Shown piece after piece: positions 10,686-19,222 of a stretch of 28,570 nt of DNA. Both the position numbers and the translations under genes were made by a program. Under the pieces are notes generated by a model. That model saw only the letters and a list, made by a program, of their open reading frames with translations. It was not told the origin of the DNA and ran no database searches. Location of the stretch: the NCBI GenBank assembly GCA_001179505.1, contig CDMY01000706.1, positions 1 to 28,570 of the forward strand. Direction: 5' to 3'. Position 1 is the stretch's first letter. Each line of letters begins with the position of its first letter. This DNA is from Vitrella brassicaformis (lineage: Eukaryota > Sar > Vitrellaceae).

Positions 10686-10866
10686 ATTTGTAGGGGTAAG
10701 GGCATGGTGCATTTTGTTGCCATGAGTGTGCTTAAAATGGGTAGCTTTTGTGCGCTTGTCTGTTTCTCCCGCAGGAGGGCGCTTGACAAGCAGTACCAGC
10801 AGGTGCTTCAAGAAATGCTCGGCCCCCCGTCTTTCCCCGGCGCAGACAGCCGAAAAATACTCAGCA

Positions 10867-11089
10867 ATGCACTCAAGGTCATCAAGCGACGACTCCCTTG
10901 ACTTCGAGTGAGCAATAATCAGCAAGATGATGTATGGGTAGCGTTTGTGCGCTTGTCTGTTTCTCCCGCAGGAAGCAGTTTGATAGAGACTACCAGCAGG
11001 TGCTGCTTGAAACGCTTGGCGAGGGGGGACTTCGACGATACCGTAGAGCGTACGATGGCATGAACAAGCAGCCGCCCCTCTCCAGCTGA
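10867..11089 (+). pseudogene. Second array copy, short open frame (52 aa)
   Basis: Two exons (10867-10907 and 10972-11089) join in phase to encode MHSRSSSDDSLDFE followed by KQFDRDYQQVLLETLGEG. The frame ends at TGA within sequence that no longer matches the parent (NKQPPLSS). The donor, intron and acceptor all look functional. It is probably a remnant of the tandem duplication; translation is unknown. Confidence 0.45.
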
Positions 11090-11310
11090 CACCAGCTGCA
11101 TGGCCATTCACTTAAGGTCGTCGAGTGACGCTAGACTTCGAGTAAGCAATCAGCAAGATGACGCATGTTTTGTGCGCTTGGCTGTTCCCCCCGCATGAGG
11201 GCGCTTGACAAGCAGTACGTACCAGCAGCTGCTTCAAGAAACGCTCGGTGAACTCTTGAAGGTGCTTGCAGCTGCCGCTCGCAAGAGCCCCCAGTGAGCC
11301 CCCGAGCACC

Positions 11311-11661
11311 ATGACGCACTCACGGTCGTCAAGCGACGACTCCCTCGACTTTGAGTGAGCAATAATCAGCAAGATGACGCATGTTTTGTGCGCTTGTCTG
11401 TTTCTCTCGCAGGAAGGCATTTGACAAGGAGCACCAGCTGCTGCTGGAAACGCTCGGCGAGGGGGGCCTTCGCCGATATCGCGAAGCGTACGAGCGGCTG
11501 TACAAGCAGCTGCAAAATTCAAGAGCGAACGAGCGGCAGCTTCAGGAGGAGTGAGAGAGAGGCACTTGTTAGAGTACTGGATGCCTTGCCCTTTTCCCGT
11601 CTCTGTCCGCAGGCGTGAGCGCTTAAGGGCCACTCAAGCGCGCGTCATGACGGCAGGCTGA
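11311..11661 (+). CDS. Miniature coiled-coil protein, fourth array copy (76 aa)
   Basis: Three exons (11311-11354, 11413-11550, 11613-11661) splice in phase to a 76-aa protein. It matches the N-terminus of the coiled-coil protein at 8166-10070: MTHSRSSSDDSLDFE, KAFDKEHQLLLETLGEG, YERLYKQLQNSRANERQLQ, then ERERLRATQARVMTAG and a stop. All splice sites keep GT-AG. It ends where the parent continues with ALERRRSS, so it lacks the main coiled coil. The short helix could still pair with the parent, making it a possible interfering fragment, but that is inference. After its stop another frame stays open to TAA at about 11775 (VPIDHDRTQRLYARV), which may be the old continuation after an indel. Confidence 0.55.
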
Positions 11662-12855
11662 TTCCCGTGGCGCTTGCTTTCGAGACGGTACCCATCGACC
11701 ACGACAGGACCCAGCGCCTCTACGCACGGGTCAGACGGCAGGCCGAGGGCGGTGCCGAGTCGCCTGCTTTCTAAGTCGGCCCTCGACAAATGTGAACGAA
11801 AACAGCACCAAAACGAACGCCACAGAGACATGTCTTTTTTTGTGGTTCCTTGTCTTTCTTGCTGTCAGGAATCGCTGCGTGCATTTCATATCGTGGAGGC
11901 TTTCGATCCGTAGAAGACGAACCCGCTTATGCCTTCCCCGGAGACACAAAGTTGATGGGATGCAGAGCAACACTTGTGCTGACCCTATCGACCAAGTGAG
12001 CCGAGACACAGCCTGGCAGCCAGCCCAGAAACGGCTTCCTGACGTAAGTAGGGTACTTGTGGTCGTTCGTGCGTCCATCCGTGTGCGCGTGTGTGCGCGC
12101 AGGATGGAGTTGAATGTGACACTCAAGGGTGGGTGTGGGTGAAGTGTTGGTTTCTGCGTAGGGGACCTCGGTGCAGTGACAATATACGTGCTTACAGATA
12201 CAAAGCACGCATATTGAAAGAGCAGGTATATTGAAAGAAAGCAGAACCATCCCAAGCCATCTCATTCATCCCTTCCCACGACTGAGTGACTGAGTGACTG
12301 TGTCTCTGCTGAGTCCGGCCCAGAGAATGCTCCGTGTGTTGATGGCCGTTTTTGACTCGCTGCTGTAGTGTGGTGGCCAGACTTCTTGCCCTCCCTGGAG
12401 ACACAAAGATGAAAGGCTCGCTCATTGGTGCTGGAGCGGGCCCGAGAGCTGAAGAAGGGTGTGTTGATGGGCCGTTTTTTCCCTTGACCGATCAGTGTGT
12501 GGTTGTTAATGCACCACTTTTTGAGGCACTAGTGTGCGTGTCTGTAATGAGCATACTTGCCTACAGAACCAACCATTCTCTGGCCGTCCGAGCGTCCATA
12601 TGGAAAGAAAGCGACCAACTCAGCCAACCTCAGGACCAAAACTAATGAGCCTTCACATCCACTCATTCACCCCATACACAAAAACGTATGATCCATTCAT
12701 TCAAAATGCATGCAGGATCGACTGAGACACGCACCGACACATGCCCGTGACATACACGCACAAACACACACACACATTCACGCGCCTCCCTCCACTTCCA
12801 CATTGCGCGTGCTGCCTGCATCCCCCTCTCGACACACGACTGACTGGCTGAGTGT
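11662..12855. other. Repeat-rich gap without a firm gene
   Basis: No reliable gene was found. An open stretch at about 11660-11775 and a short plus-strand frame near 11960-12046 (MQSNTCADPIDQVSRDTAWQ, followed by a possible donor GTAAGTAGG) look faintly exon-like but have no partner. The rest is degenerate repeat. GGAGACACAAAG occurs at about 11940 and 12399. GTGTTGATGG followed by CCGTTTTT occurs at about 12337 and 12460. Confidence 0.4.
12210..12700 (+). repeat. Dispersed repeat shared with duplication-arm gene tails
   Basis: The blocks ATTGAAAGAAAGC (about 12231), GACCGATCAGTGTGTGG (about 12486), TTCTCTGGC-GTC-GAGC and CCATATGGAAAGAAAGC (about 12598) recur in the same order between the convergent genes of both arms (about 6362-6490, and reversed at about 23360-23395). 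The spacer therefore carries one or two older copies of that sequence. It could be a small non-autonomous element or a relic of an earlier duplication. Confidence 0.5.
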
Positions 12856-15355
12856 CTACTTTGGCACTGGTGCTATGTGTCTGGCTGCCTCGAGCCTCCG
12901 CTGCATCGCCCGAAACTGCTTGAGCTTGTCAGGCTCCTCCAGCAAATCCCGAAAATTCTTCAATACCTGTGCAAACACACATGCACACTCACACGTGTCT
13001 GCTCACGCGCCTACTCGCCCACCCATTCTGGCAGTCTGCCTGCGCCGCGTGGCAGATCCATCAAAGCTTTGACAGATGGCAGCAACAGGGGCACACACAC
13101 ACACATATATGTATATATATGTATCGACAGAGAGGGCTGCAGGGATGACACGAGTGACCGTCTGTGTGGCTATATGCGAGCCTACATTGAACACGTATGT
13201 GCGGAACACATTGGTTGCGATCTTTCCACGCTCCACCTGACGATCACCGAAGCTGCTCACATCGCATCACATCACATCACATCACATCACACCACACACA
13301 CTGGAGGAAGCACGATTGCTGATTTGCTGCCCTCGGTGTGCTGCTTACGCCACGAATTCGGTCAAAAGGTGGACAATGGTGTTGTAAAAGTCCTCATCCT
13401 TGATGCAGACCTCGCCTCTGGCGTGCTTTGCCAGCAGGTCACATAGCACACGCACCACCGACTTGTCACACGCAACCTGCACACCGCACACACACACACA
13501 CACACACACTGCTGCCACACAATAATCACCATAATGTCGGTGGAGCCGCTGTCTGTCGGACCTTGTCGACTCGCATGGCGATCCTGTAGAGCATGTCAAG
13601 ACACTCGTATGTCGCCTTCTGCGTGGCGGCGCCGAAACCCACCATCATCACAAGCTTACTGTCGTCCTCATCATCATCGCTGAAGCCGCAGTGCACTTGT
13701 GTGGCCGCCTTGACGCAGAAGAGGCGATCGTCGCCCAGCAGAGTGACGAGGGCCTTCACGTAGCCGGCGTCGACAAGAGCGTGGACGTGCTCGTGTGCAT
13801 CCCGGTTGAGGGCTGGATCTGAACCCCAACACACGATGCATCGATGGATGGATGGATGGATGGAAGTGGTATGGATGTACCTGAGAGGTGCCGGGCGACG
13901 GCGAGCGGCATGGCGATACCGAAGTCGACCTTGTTGCGGATGCTCTGGGATTGCTGAGCAGGGCTCATGACTAGCATGGTAGGCTCATCCCCCACTCCCA
14001 GGTCGATTGCGATGTCGGTGCTGCCGAGCAGCGTGGCCATCGTCTGCAGCGCCGACCCATTCGACAGCAGCACACGGACAGGCTCGCGCATCACTGGAGA
14101 AACAGACGGAGACTTCACTGATGGGCAGGCAGTGTCGGTCTCTCGGCTCACTCACCCTCATCGATGTGCATTTGAGTGTCCTTGGGAGGGAGAGGCAGCG
14201 TGTTGGGTCGGTAGGGGATGTGGGCCAAGTGGAAGATACACCCGATCAGGCTGGCCGCCCGCCGCTTGATGCTGTCGTCCTCACTACTGGTGAGCTTCTC
14301 GACCAGATCAGAAAGGTGCGGCACCAGATGCTCCTCGATCGCTGCCAACACCTCCTTGTATCGACCTGACGACGACACACGCAATCTTTTGCACATCATA
14401 AGAGCCACGTGACTGTCCAACTGGCGCACGTACCGGTCACGACTGCACAGATTGTGTTCTGCTGTGCGGTGATGAAGGCGGAGACTGACAGAAGGTCCGC
14501 AAAGTACTTGAAGGGGTAGTCTCCCAGCCGTTTGCCGATCGACTCGTCCACAACGCCCAGCTGCATCGACACACTCAGCTGCCGCATCCGGGCGCCGACA
14601 GGGCAGGATTTGGCGGCCATGGGCAGGTGGAAGCTAGCCAGGAACATGAAAGCGGCGCAATTGTTCATCGTGGGGGAGTGGTACAGAAGGGCCTCAGCTC
14701 GATGCAGGAGGGCTTGGTGGTTGGCCAGGACGACCTCACGATAGTCGGGGCCGCCTGCCTTGATGCGTCTGTTGGCCATGGACGGGGTATACACAGAACC
14801 CCAGTTGTCAGATGCCGAGAGCAGGATGCTGAAGATGATGTCGTCCGTCTCCGTCTTGCAGGGGTCATCAGGGAGCAGGTCTTCGAGGGCTGCCAGCAAG
14901 GGCTCGACCGCAGCTGGCTCGGACGCGAATAGGAAGGGGTAGCCGGCCCGGAGCAGCTTGTCCAATGCGACGGCCGCAGCCTCACGACAGGAGCGATGGA
15001 CAGTGCCCTGCAATGAACACAACACAACACACATAAGCACGCACAGAAGGGCTCGTTCCGACGCCAGTTGTCATTCATTCATGAGTCTGGAGATGCAAAC
15101 CTGCATGATTGCGAGTAGCGTCTGATGCAGCGGGGGCTCACTCTTGGCGACATCCTGCAGCACGGTTGTGACCTTCTCCGCCCGGTCGGTGGCCTTGTCA
15201 GCAGCTCCTTCATCCTTGGCCTTGGTGAGTATAGATGTGAGCTCGCCAAGCAGAGGAAGCGCAGCGTCAGGATCACCATCAGGATGCTGCGAGGCCTCAC
15301 GCAGCTTCTTGCCGACGGCACTCAGTTCATTCGCCAGAGAGGTGGCTGCTGTCAT
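12856..15355 (-). CDS. Armadillo/HEAT-like helical repeat protein
   Basis: About nine exons encode roughly 600 aa. The start at 15355 gives MTAATSLANELSAVGKK. The first exon ends LLAIMQ at a GT donor and joins GTVHRSCREAAAVALDKLL, an ARM/HEAT-like helix pair. Similar amphipathic helix pairs follow: AIEEHLVPHLSDLVEKL, SIKRRAASLIGCIFHLAHI, ALQTMATLLGSTDIAIDLG, HEHVHALVDAGYVKALVTLL, KATYECLDMLYRIAMRVDKV and SVVRVLCDLLAKHARGE. The final exons read ALMDLPRGAGRLPEW then VLKNFRDLLEEPDKLKQF, ending IAPVPK at 12856. There is no signal peptide or membrane segment. It is most likely a cytosolic scaffold or adaptor; I cannot place it in a named family. It is divergent from the small gene at 15873. Confidence 0.75.
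13096..13124. repeat. CA/TA-rich microsatellite
   Basis: A CACACACACA run passes into ATATATGTATATATATGTAT inside an intron of the ARM/HEAT-like gene. Confidence 0.8.
13259..13291. repeat. (CATCA)n pentanucleotide repeat in intron
   Basis: About six tandem CATCA units form the intronic tract next to the acceptor of the SFGDRQVERG exon of the ARM/HEAT-like gene. Confidence 0.85.
13845..13866. repeat. (ATGG)n microsatellite in intron
   Basis: About five GATG/ATGG units lie in the short intron between the exon ending VARHLS and the exon starting DPALNRDAHE. Confidence 0.8.
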
Positions 15356-15872
15356 GCTGGCAGATCAGGGAGGATCAGCAGAGAAAGAGCCTCCAGCTTT
15401 CTTCTCCTTGCCGGCTGCGAGCTAGGCATGGAGGATGGATTGCACTCATTCGTTTGTGCAGAATCCATCGAGCAATAAGCGCGAGGGAAGACACAACACT
15501 CCCCTCCCTCCAGAAGGCGCCGGCAGCTCGCAGGAGCTCGGAGTAGCGGGTCGCGTGTGGGTGCGTGTCAGGTGTGGATTGTTTTAGGAAACTGACGTAA
15601 CTGAGTAGTGGCTGTCTGGGATTGATCGAGGAAAGGAACTAAGTAACACTTACGATGCAGGCAAGTCATCCGTCCGTCCGTCCATCCACCAACCATCCAT
15701 CCATCCATGGCAACGCAAAGCACACACACACCATGCCCATGACTCTGTGCCGGCGTATAGTTAAGAACGAGGTTCACATTGACCACAGGGGGATGGCGGA
15801 TGGAATGAATTGACTGCGGTGAAGTGCTACTCGACCTCTTCCCCACGGTGTTGGTTTGGCTGGCAAAACAGC
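15356..15872. promoter_or_regulatory. Divergent intergenic region (ARM/HEAT gene / small gene)
   Basis: About 520 nt separate two divergent starts, so promoters are expected here. Visible structure is limited to a CCGT/CCAT tetranucleotide tract at about 15669-15710. No core promoter motif was recognised. Confidence 0.4.
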
Positions 15873-16141
15873 ATGAGTGACACACATCCACCGAACAGTT
15901 ACACCCGCCAGCCAGGTGCTTTCCGGATTGCATTCATCGATTATGCAGAGTCCACCTGGCAATACACGCGGTCTGTTTGATGGTGACGACATCTATAGGT
16001 TTCAGACACGCAGCTGCCCTTCCTCTACGCCCTATCCCATACTTTATCCAGCACATCAAGCAACAGAAGCCGCCCGTCAACTTTGGCCAAACCATCGGCC
16101 AGAAGCACCGCAATGCGGCCAACGGGCCAATGGGTAGGTGA
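15873..16141 (+). CDS. Small spliced gene, 77-aa hypothetical protein
   Basis: Exon 1 (15873-15970) encodes MSDTHPPNSYTRQPGAFRI then AFIDYAESTWQYT. A 35-nt intron (GTCTGTTTG...TTTCAG) joins in phase to exon 2 (16006-16141), with PYFIQHIKQQKPPVNFGQT then GQKHRNAANGPMGR and a stop. The composition (aromatic, Lys/Gln-rich, no low complexity) looks genuinely coding, unlike neighbouring frames. No transmembrane segment or signal peptide is visible. It converges on the MYND-cyclophilin gene with only 19 nt between stop codons. Small basic proteins of this kind are often organellar or complex subunits, but I do not recognise it. A GTAGGTGAG donor at the end of exon 2 could extend it, though no further exon was found before 16160. 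Confidence 0.5.
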
Positions 16142-16160
16142 GCCACTCACTCCTGAGTCA

Positions 16161-19095
16161 TCACTCATCGGGCAGCTCGCCGCAATGCTGCACGACGATG
16201 GGTGAACTGAGCGACACAAGGTCCCTCTGAGGCCCATAGCTCATCTCCCCCAGACTGGCCAGCCTCCGATCGCGGCTGCTGCTGCTGCTGCTGGCCTTGG
16301 GGGTCTTTTTGTCTTCTGTCTTGATCGAGATGGCGTGCAGGTGTGCGAGCATCACCATGTCGTCGATGTAGCCGACCACCGTCTCGAAGGTCTCACACGA
16401 GTTGGCCGACGACACCGTGATGAGAAACCGACCGCCTGAAACACCCACCCACAGACAGACACGACAAGTGAGTGCACACACAGGGATGCAACCATGGGGT
16501 GATTTATGCCGACACACACACTCTGACCGTGCTCTCGATAGCTCTGTATGCCGGTCTTCGTGCTGGTCTTCTCCCCGACGAGCACGACAAGGCCTGGCCG
16601 ACGTGGGGCGATAAGAGAGCGGCGGTGGTCCCACCGGCTGTAGTTCTCTCCATAGATGCTTTCGCTCATCTTGAAGACGTTGCCGCCACACATGTAGCCG
16701 CCGACCAAGTCGCTGCCCTTAATGGCGAACAGGATGGCCGAATCTGATAGTGTCATGATGACATCACACCCGCCACACAGACTACACGACGGACACTTAT
16801 GTGTAGATGCGCCTGCTGTCGCTCACTCACGTTTGTAGTGCAGCGGGTATCCGGCCGTGCCGGTGCCCTTCTCCCCGGTGCAGTAGCACCTGAAGTTCTC
16901 GGCGGCCTTGGGGTTGACGTCGGTGTAGAGCGTGATGACCACACGGCGGACTATGTTGTCGCCCTTGCTGTCCACACAGTTCAGATCCATGAACACCTTC
17001 GGCCGCTGCAGACACACCACACGCACACACAAATAGGGCGGAAGACAGGCCATGTGGCTGTGCATTATGCGTCTCTCTGTGCGGGCCGCGTGTTGATGGC
17101 TTGCCTTTGGTGGTGGGCAGCTGGGGTTCTGTTGGGCCCACTGGATGCCCTCCGTCATATTTTGGATAAACTTGCTGGCCTCGTCTTTCACCTGAACACA
17201 TTCACACACACATGTACAGTGGGTGGGTGTTTGGGCGCTGGTGGTGCCTCTGCTGTCTGTCTGTTTCGCTGACCGTTTTGCAGGAGTTCTGTTTGACCTT
17301 GAGGCACATGAGCCTCCAGAGGTCTGTGCTCTCCTGACACGACACACAGGGACATATTCACACGCAGAGGTGACTGACCATCTCCATCTTTGCGGGGGGA
17401 GAGTGTCGCCTTTCCTTCCCAGCTGACCTTGAGCAGCCTTTCCCAGTGGCCGAAGTGGATGTGCAGCGACATATATGAGTCTATTTGGTAGATCAGGCCC
17501 AACAGGTCATCTATGTCCTGCAGACAGACAGACAGACAGACAGACAGGCAGGCAGACAGATCGACTTGACGACCTCACAGACAGAGAGAATCACTACATG
17601 CCCACGTTGATGGCGAGTGCCCTTCGGATGGATCTCTCGAAGTCTTTCACCCGCGCGAGCATCTCGGTGGTGTCGGAGGCTTTTCGGATCTCTTCTGCCA
17701 GCCGGTCACACACAACCTGCTCATCCTTGGTGGCTGTGGCAGCTGGGGGATTGCCGTCAAAACTGATAACTGGGGACAAACAAGACACAGAAAGGAAGCG
17801 AGCACTGCAGGCCGTGTGTGGTGTTAGTTGTCAGTCTCTCTGTGTGTGTACCTTCCTGGGCGTCTTTGGGCTCGGCCGTCCTGAGGCTGTCGACCACGCG
17901 CATGAAGTCGGCGACAGTATCCCTCTGAAGGCGAGCCAGCTGCTGCTGCACCAACACGCCTTTGTCGATGGCCTTGCCCTTGCTCTGCAGCAGCGAAGCG
18001 AAAGGACACCAGACAGACACACCCGAAATCACGCGCATATGGATTGGCGCCTTGTCGCTGCCCATCCACCTTGAGTTTGGCCATGTCCTCGTCAATCTTG
18101 GCGTCCAGCAGCGCCGCCAAGTCCGTCCGCCGCTCCCACAGACACCACCGCACCCAATCGGCCACCCATTGCTCGCTCGGGGAGGGCACCAGATGACCAC
18201 CTGTCGCGTGGCGTGCAAATCGGGGCCACCGCACAGCCTCAATGGCGGCTTGGAAGAGGGGCGGGGAGGTGATGAAGGCCGTCAGCGGCTTGCTATACTC
18301 TGTAAATGTCCTGGCCACCGACGGGTAGAGGCAAGAGATCAGCACACTCGGGGGGCTCGAGAAGACGGGCACGCCATCGACCGTGTAGAGCTGCGAATGG
18401 TGCCGCTGGGCCCTGAAGAGCAGGTCAAAGGCCAGAAAACGCACCTTGAGCCCGGCCCGCTGCAGGTCGCGCACGGCCGCCCTGGCGAAAGGCAGCAGCA
18501 GCGGGTCTATATGGTCCGCCTTGCTAAAGGTGGGAAGGAAACGAAGCACCGGGCACTCAGAAACACCCGAGCTCCCTCCAAATGTCGCGTCGACCACGTA
18601 AGGACAGAAGTTGAAATATTCGCCCATCGGATCCTCTCGGATGCGGAGGTCAACCTCGCCAGGCTGCGGCTCACTCAACTCGACTGCTGCAGCTGCTGCA
18701 GTGGCGTCTCCAGCAGATGCATCCTTGGCGGCCACACCAGCCAGGCACTCTTCAATCGCCGCCCTCTCGCGCTCCACCTGACACGTGTAGAAATCGGCCA
18801 TGTCGAGGAAGCCGATGAACAGCCGCGCGACGTTGACATTGGTAAAGGCCGGCCTCACGATGGTGCGAAAGAGCTCACAGGGCTCCCGACGAGTGTCTTC
18901 ATCTTCACGAAGGCATCGTGTCGAGCAGTAGAGCATCTCGCCGGACAGGGGGCATGCGACTCGTCGGCCGAGCGACCCGCACTTGAGGCACTTGATGTCA
19001 GCAGTGGCATGAGTCATTGACGCGTCCGACATCGGTGGGAAGGCGGCGTCACGACCGATGTCAAGATGGGGCGCTTGTCGAGGGGAGAAGAGCAT
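16161..19095 (-). CDS. MYND-like zinc finger protein fused to degenerate cyclophilin domain
   Basis: About nine exons join in phase to roughly 720 aa. Near the N-terminus is a MYND-like Cys pattern (CLKCGSLGRRVACP, YCSTRC, then REPC), with the usual last His/Cys spacing altered. A long globular region without a recognised domain follows (AGLKVRFLAFDLLFRAQRHH and SQLYTVDGVPVFSSPPSVLI), then helical exons (GKAIDKGVLVQQQLARLQRD; DIDDLLGLIYQIDSYMSLHI). The C-terminal exons are cyclophilin-like: RPKVFMDL, DVNPKAAENFRCYCTGEKG, LHYK, ESIYGENY, GGRFLITV. The catalytic block is replaced (see findings), so isomerase activity is unlikely. The start at 19095 is the most plausible of several Met codons; MSDASMTHATADIKC at 19032 is an alternative. 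It is divergent from the NAT gene, with about 130 nt between starts. One gene versus two is not proven. Confidence 0.65.
17519..17552. repeat. (CAGA)n microsatellite in intron
   Basis: About eight CAGA/CAGG units, read as CTGT on the gene strand, run into the acceptor of the DIDDLLGLIYQ exon of the MYND-cyclophilin gene. Confidence 0.85.
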
Positions 19096-19222
19096 GGATC
19101 TGCATAGATGAGAATTCAGGTCCGCTGCCGGGCAATCGCACAGGCTGCCGGGCCGCCTCTTTCCCGGCTGCGAGCTGAGTAGTTGCAGCTGCAAGCTTAG
19201 CTCAGAGGGTGCGAAGGAAAAC
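19096..19222. promoter_or_regulatory. Compact divergent promoter (MYND-cyclophilin / NAT-ArsM)
   Basis: Only about 130 nt lie between the two chosen start codons. The minus-strand frame stays open through it, so the MYND gene could start further upstream and overlap the NAT start. No motif was recognised. Shared promoter use is inferred from orientation. Confidence 0.4.

Larger units (their letters stand above)
10690..11661 (+). repeat. Four tandem copies of the coiled-coil gene's 5' exons
   Basis: Direct repeats of about 198-224 nt, on the strand opposite the parent gene at 8166-10070. Each unit has the first-exon segment (TCAAGCGACGACTCCCT-like), the donor, an intron with AGCAAGATGA and TGCGCTTGTCTGTTTCTC, the acceptor CCGCAG, and an exon starting (K/R)(A/Q)(F/L)(D/E). 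Exon 2 begins at about 10774, 10972, 11196 and 11413. Unit 1 is cut short and diverges after LQEMLG. Unit 3 has lost its acceptor (CCGCATG) and is frameshifted. Units 2 and 4 keep open frames. Confidence 0.85.

Noticed and set aside
10305-11111. 268-codon minus-strand frame over the tandem array
   Set aside because: It is antisense to several repeat units and to intron sequence, contains the reversed intron tracts, and does not resemble any protein.
11960-12046. Short frame MQSNTCADPIDQVSRDTAWQ with a following donor
   Set aside because: It looks weakly exon-like, but no in-phase partner exon was found in surrounding repeat sequence.
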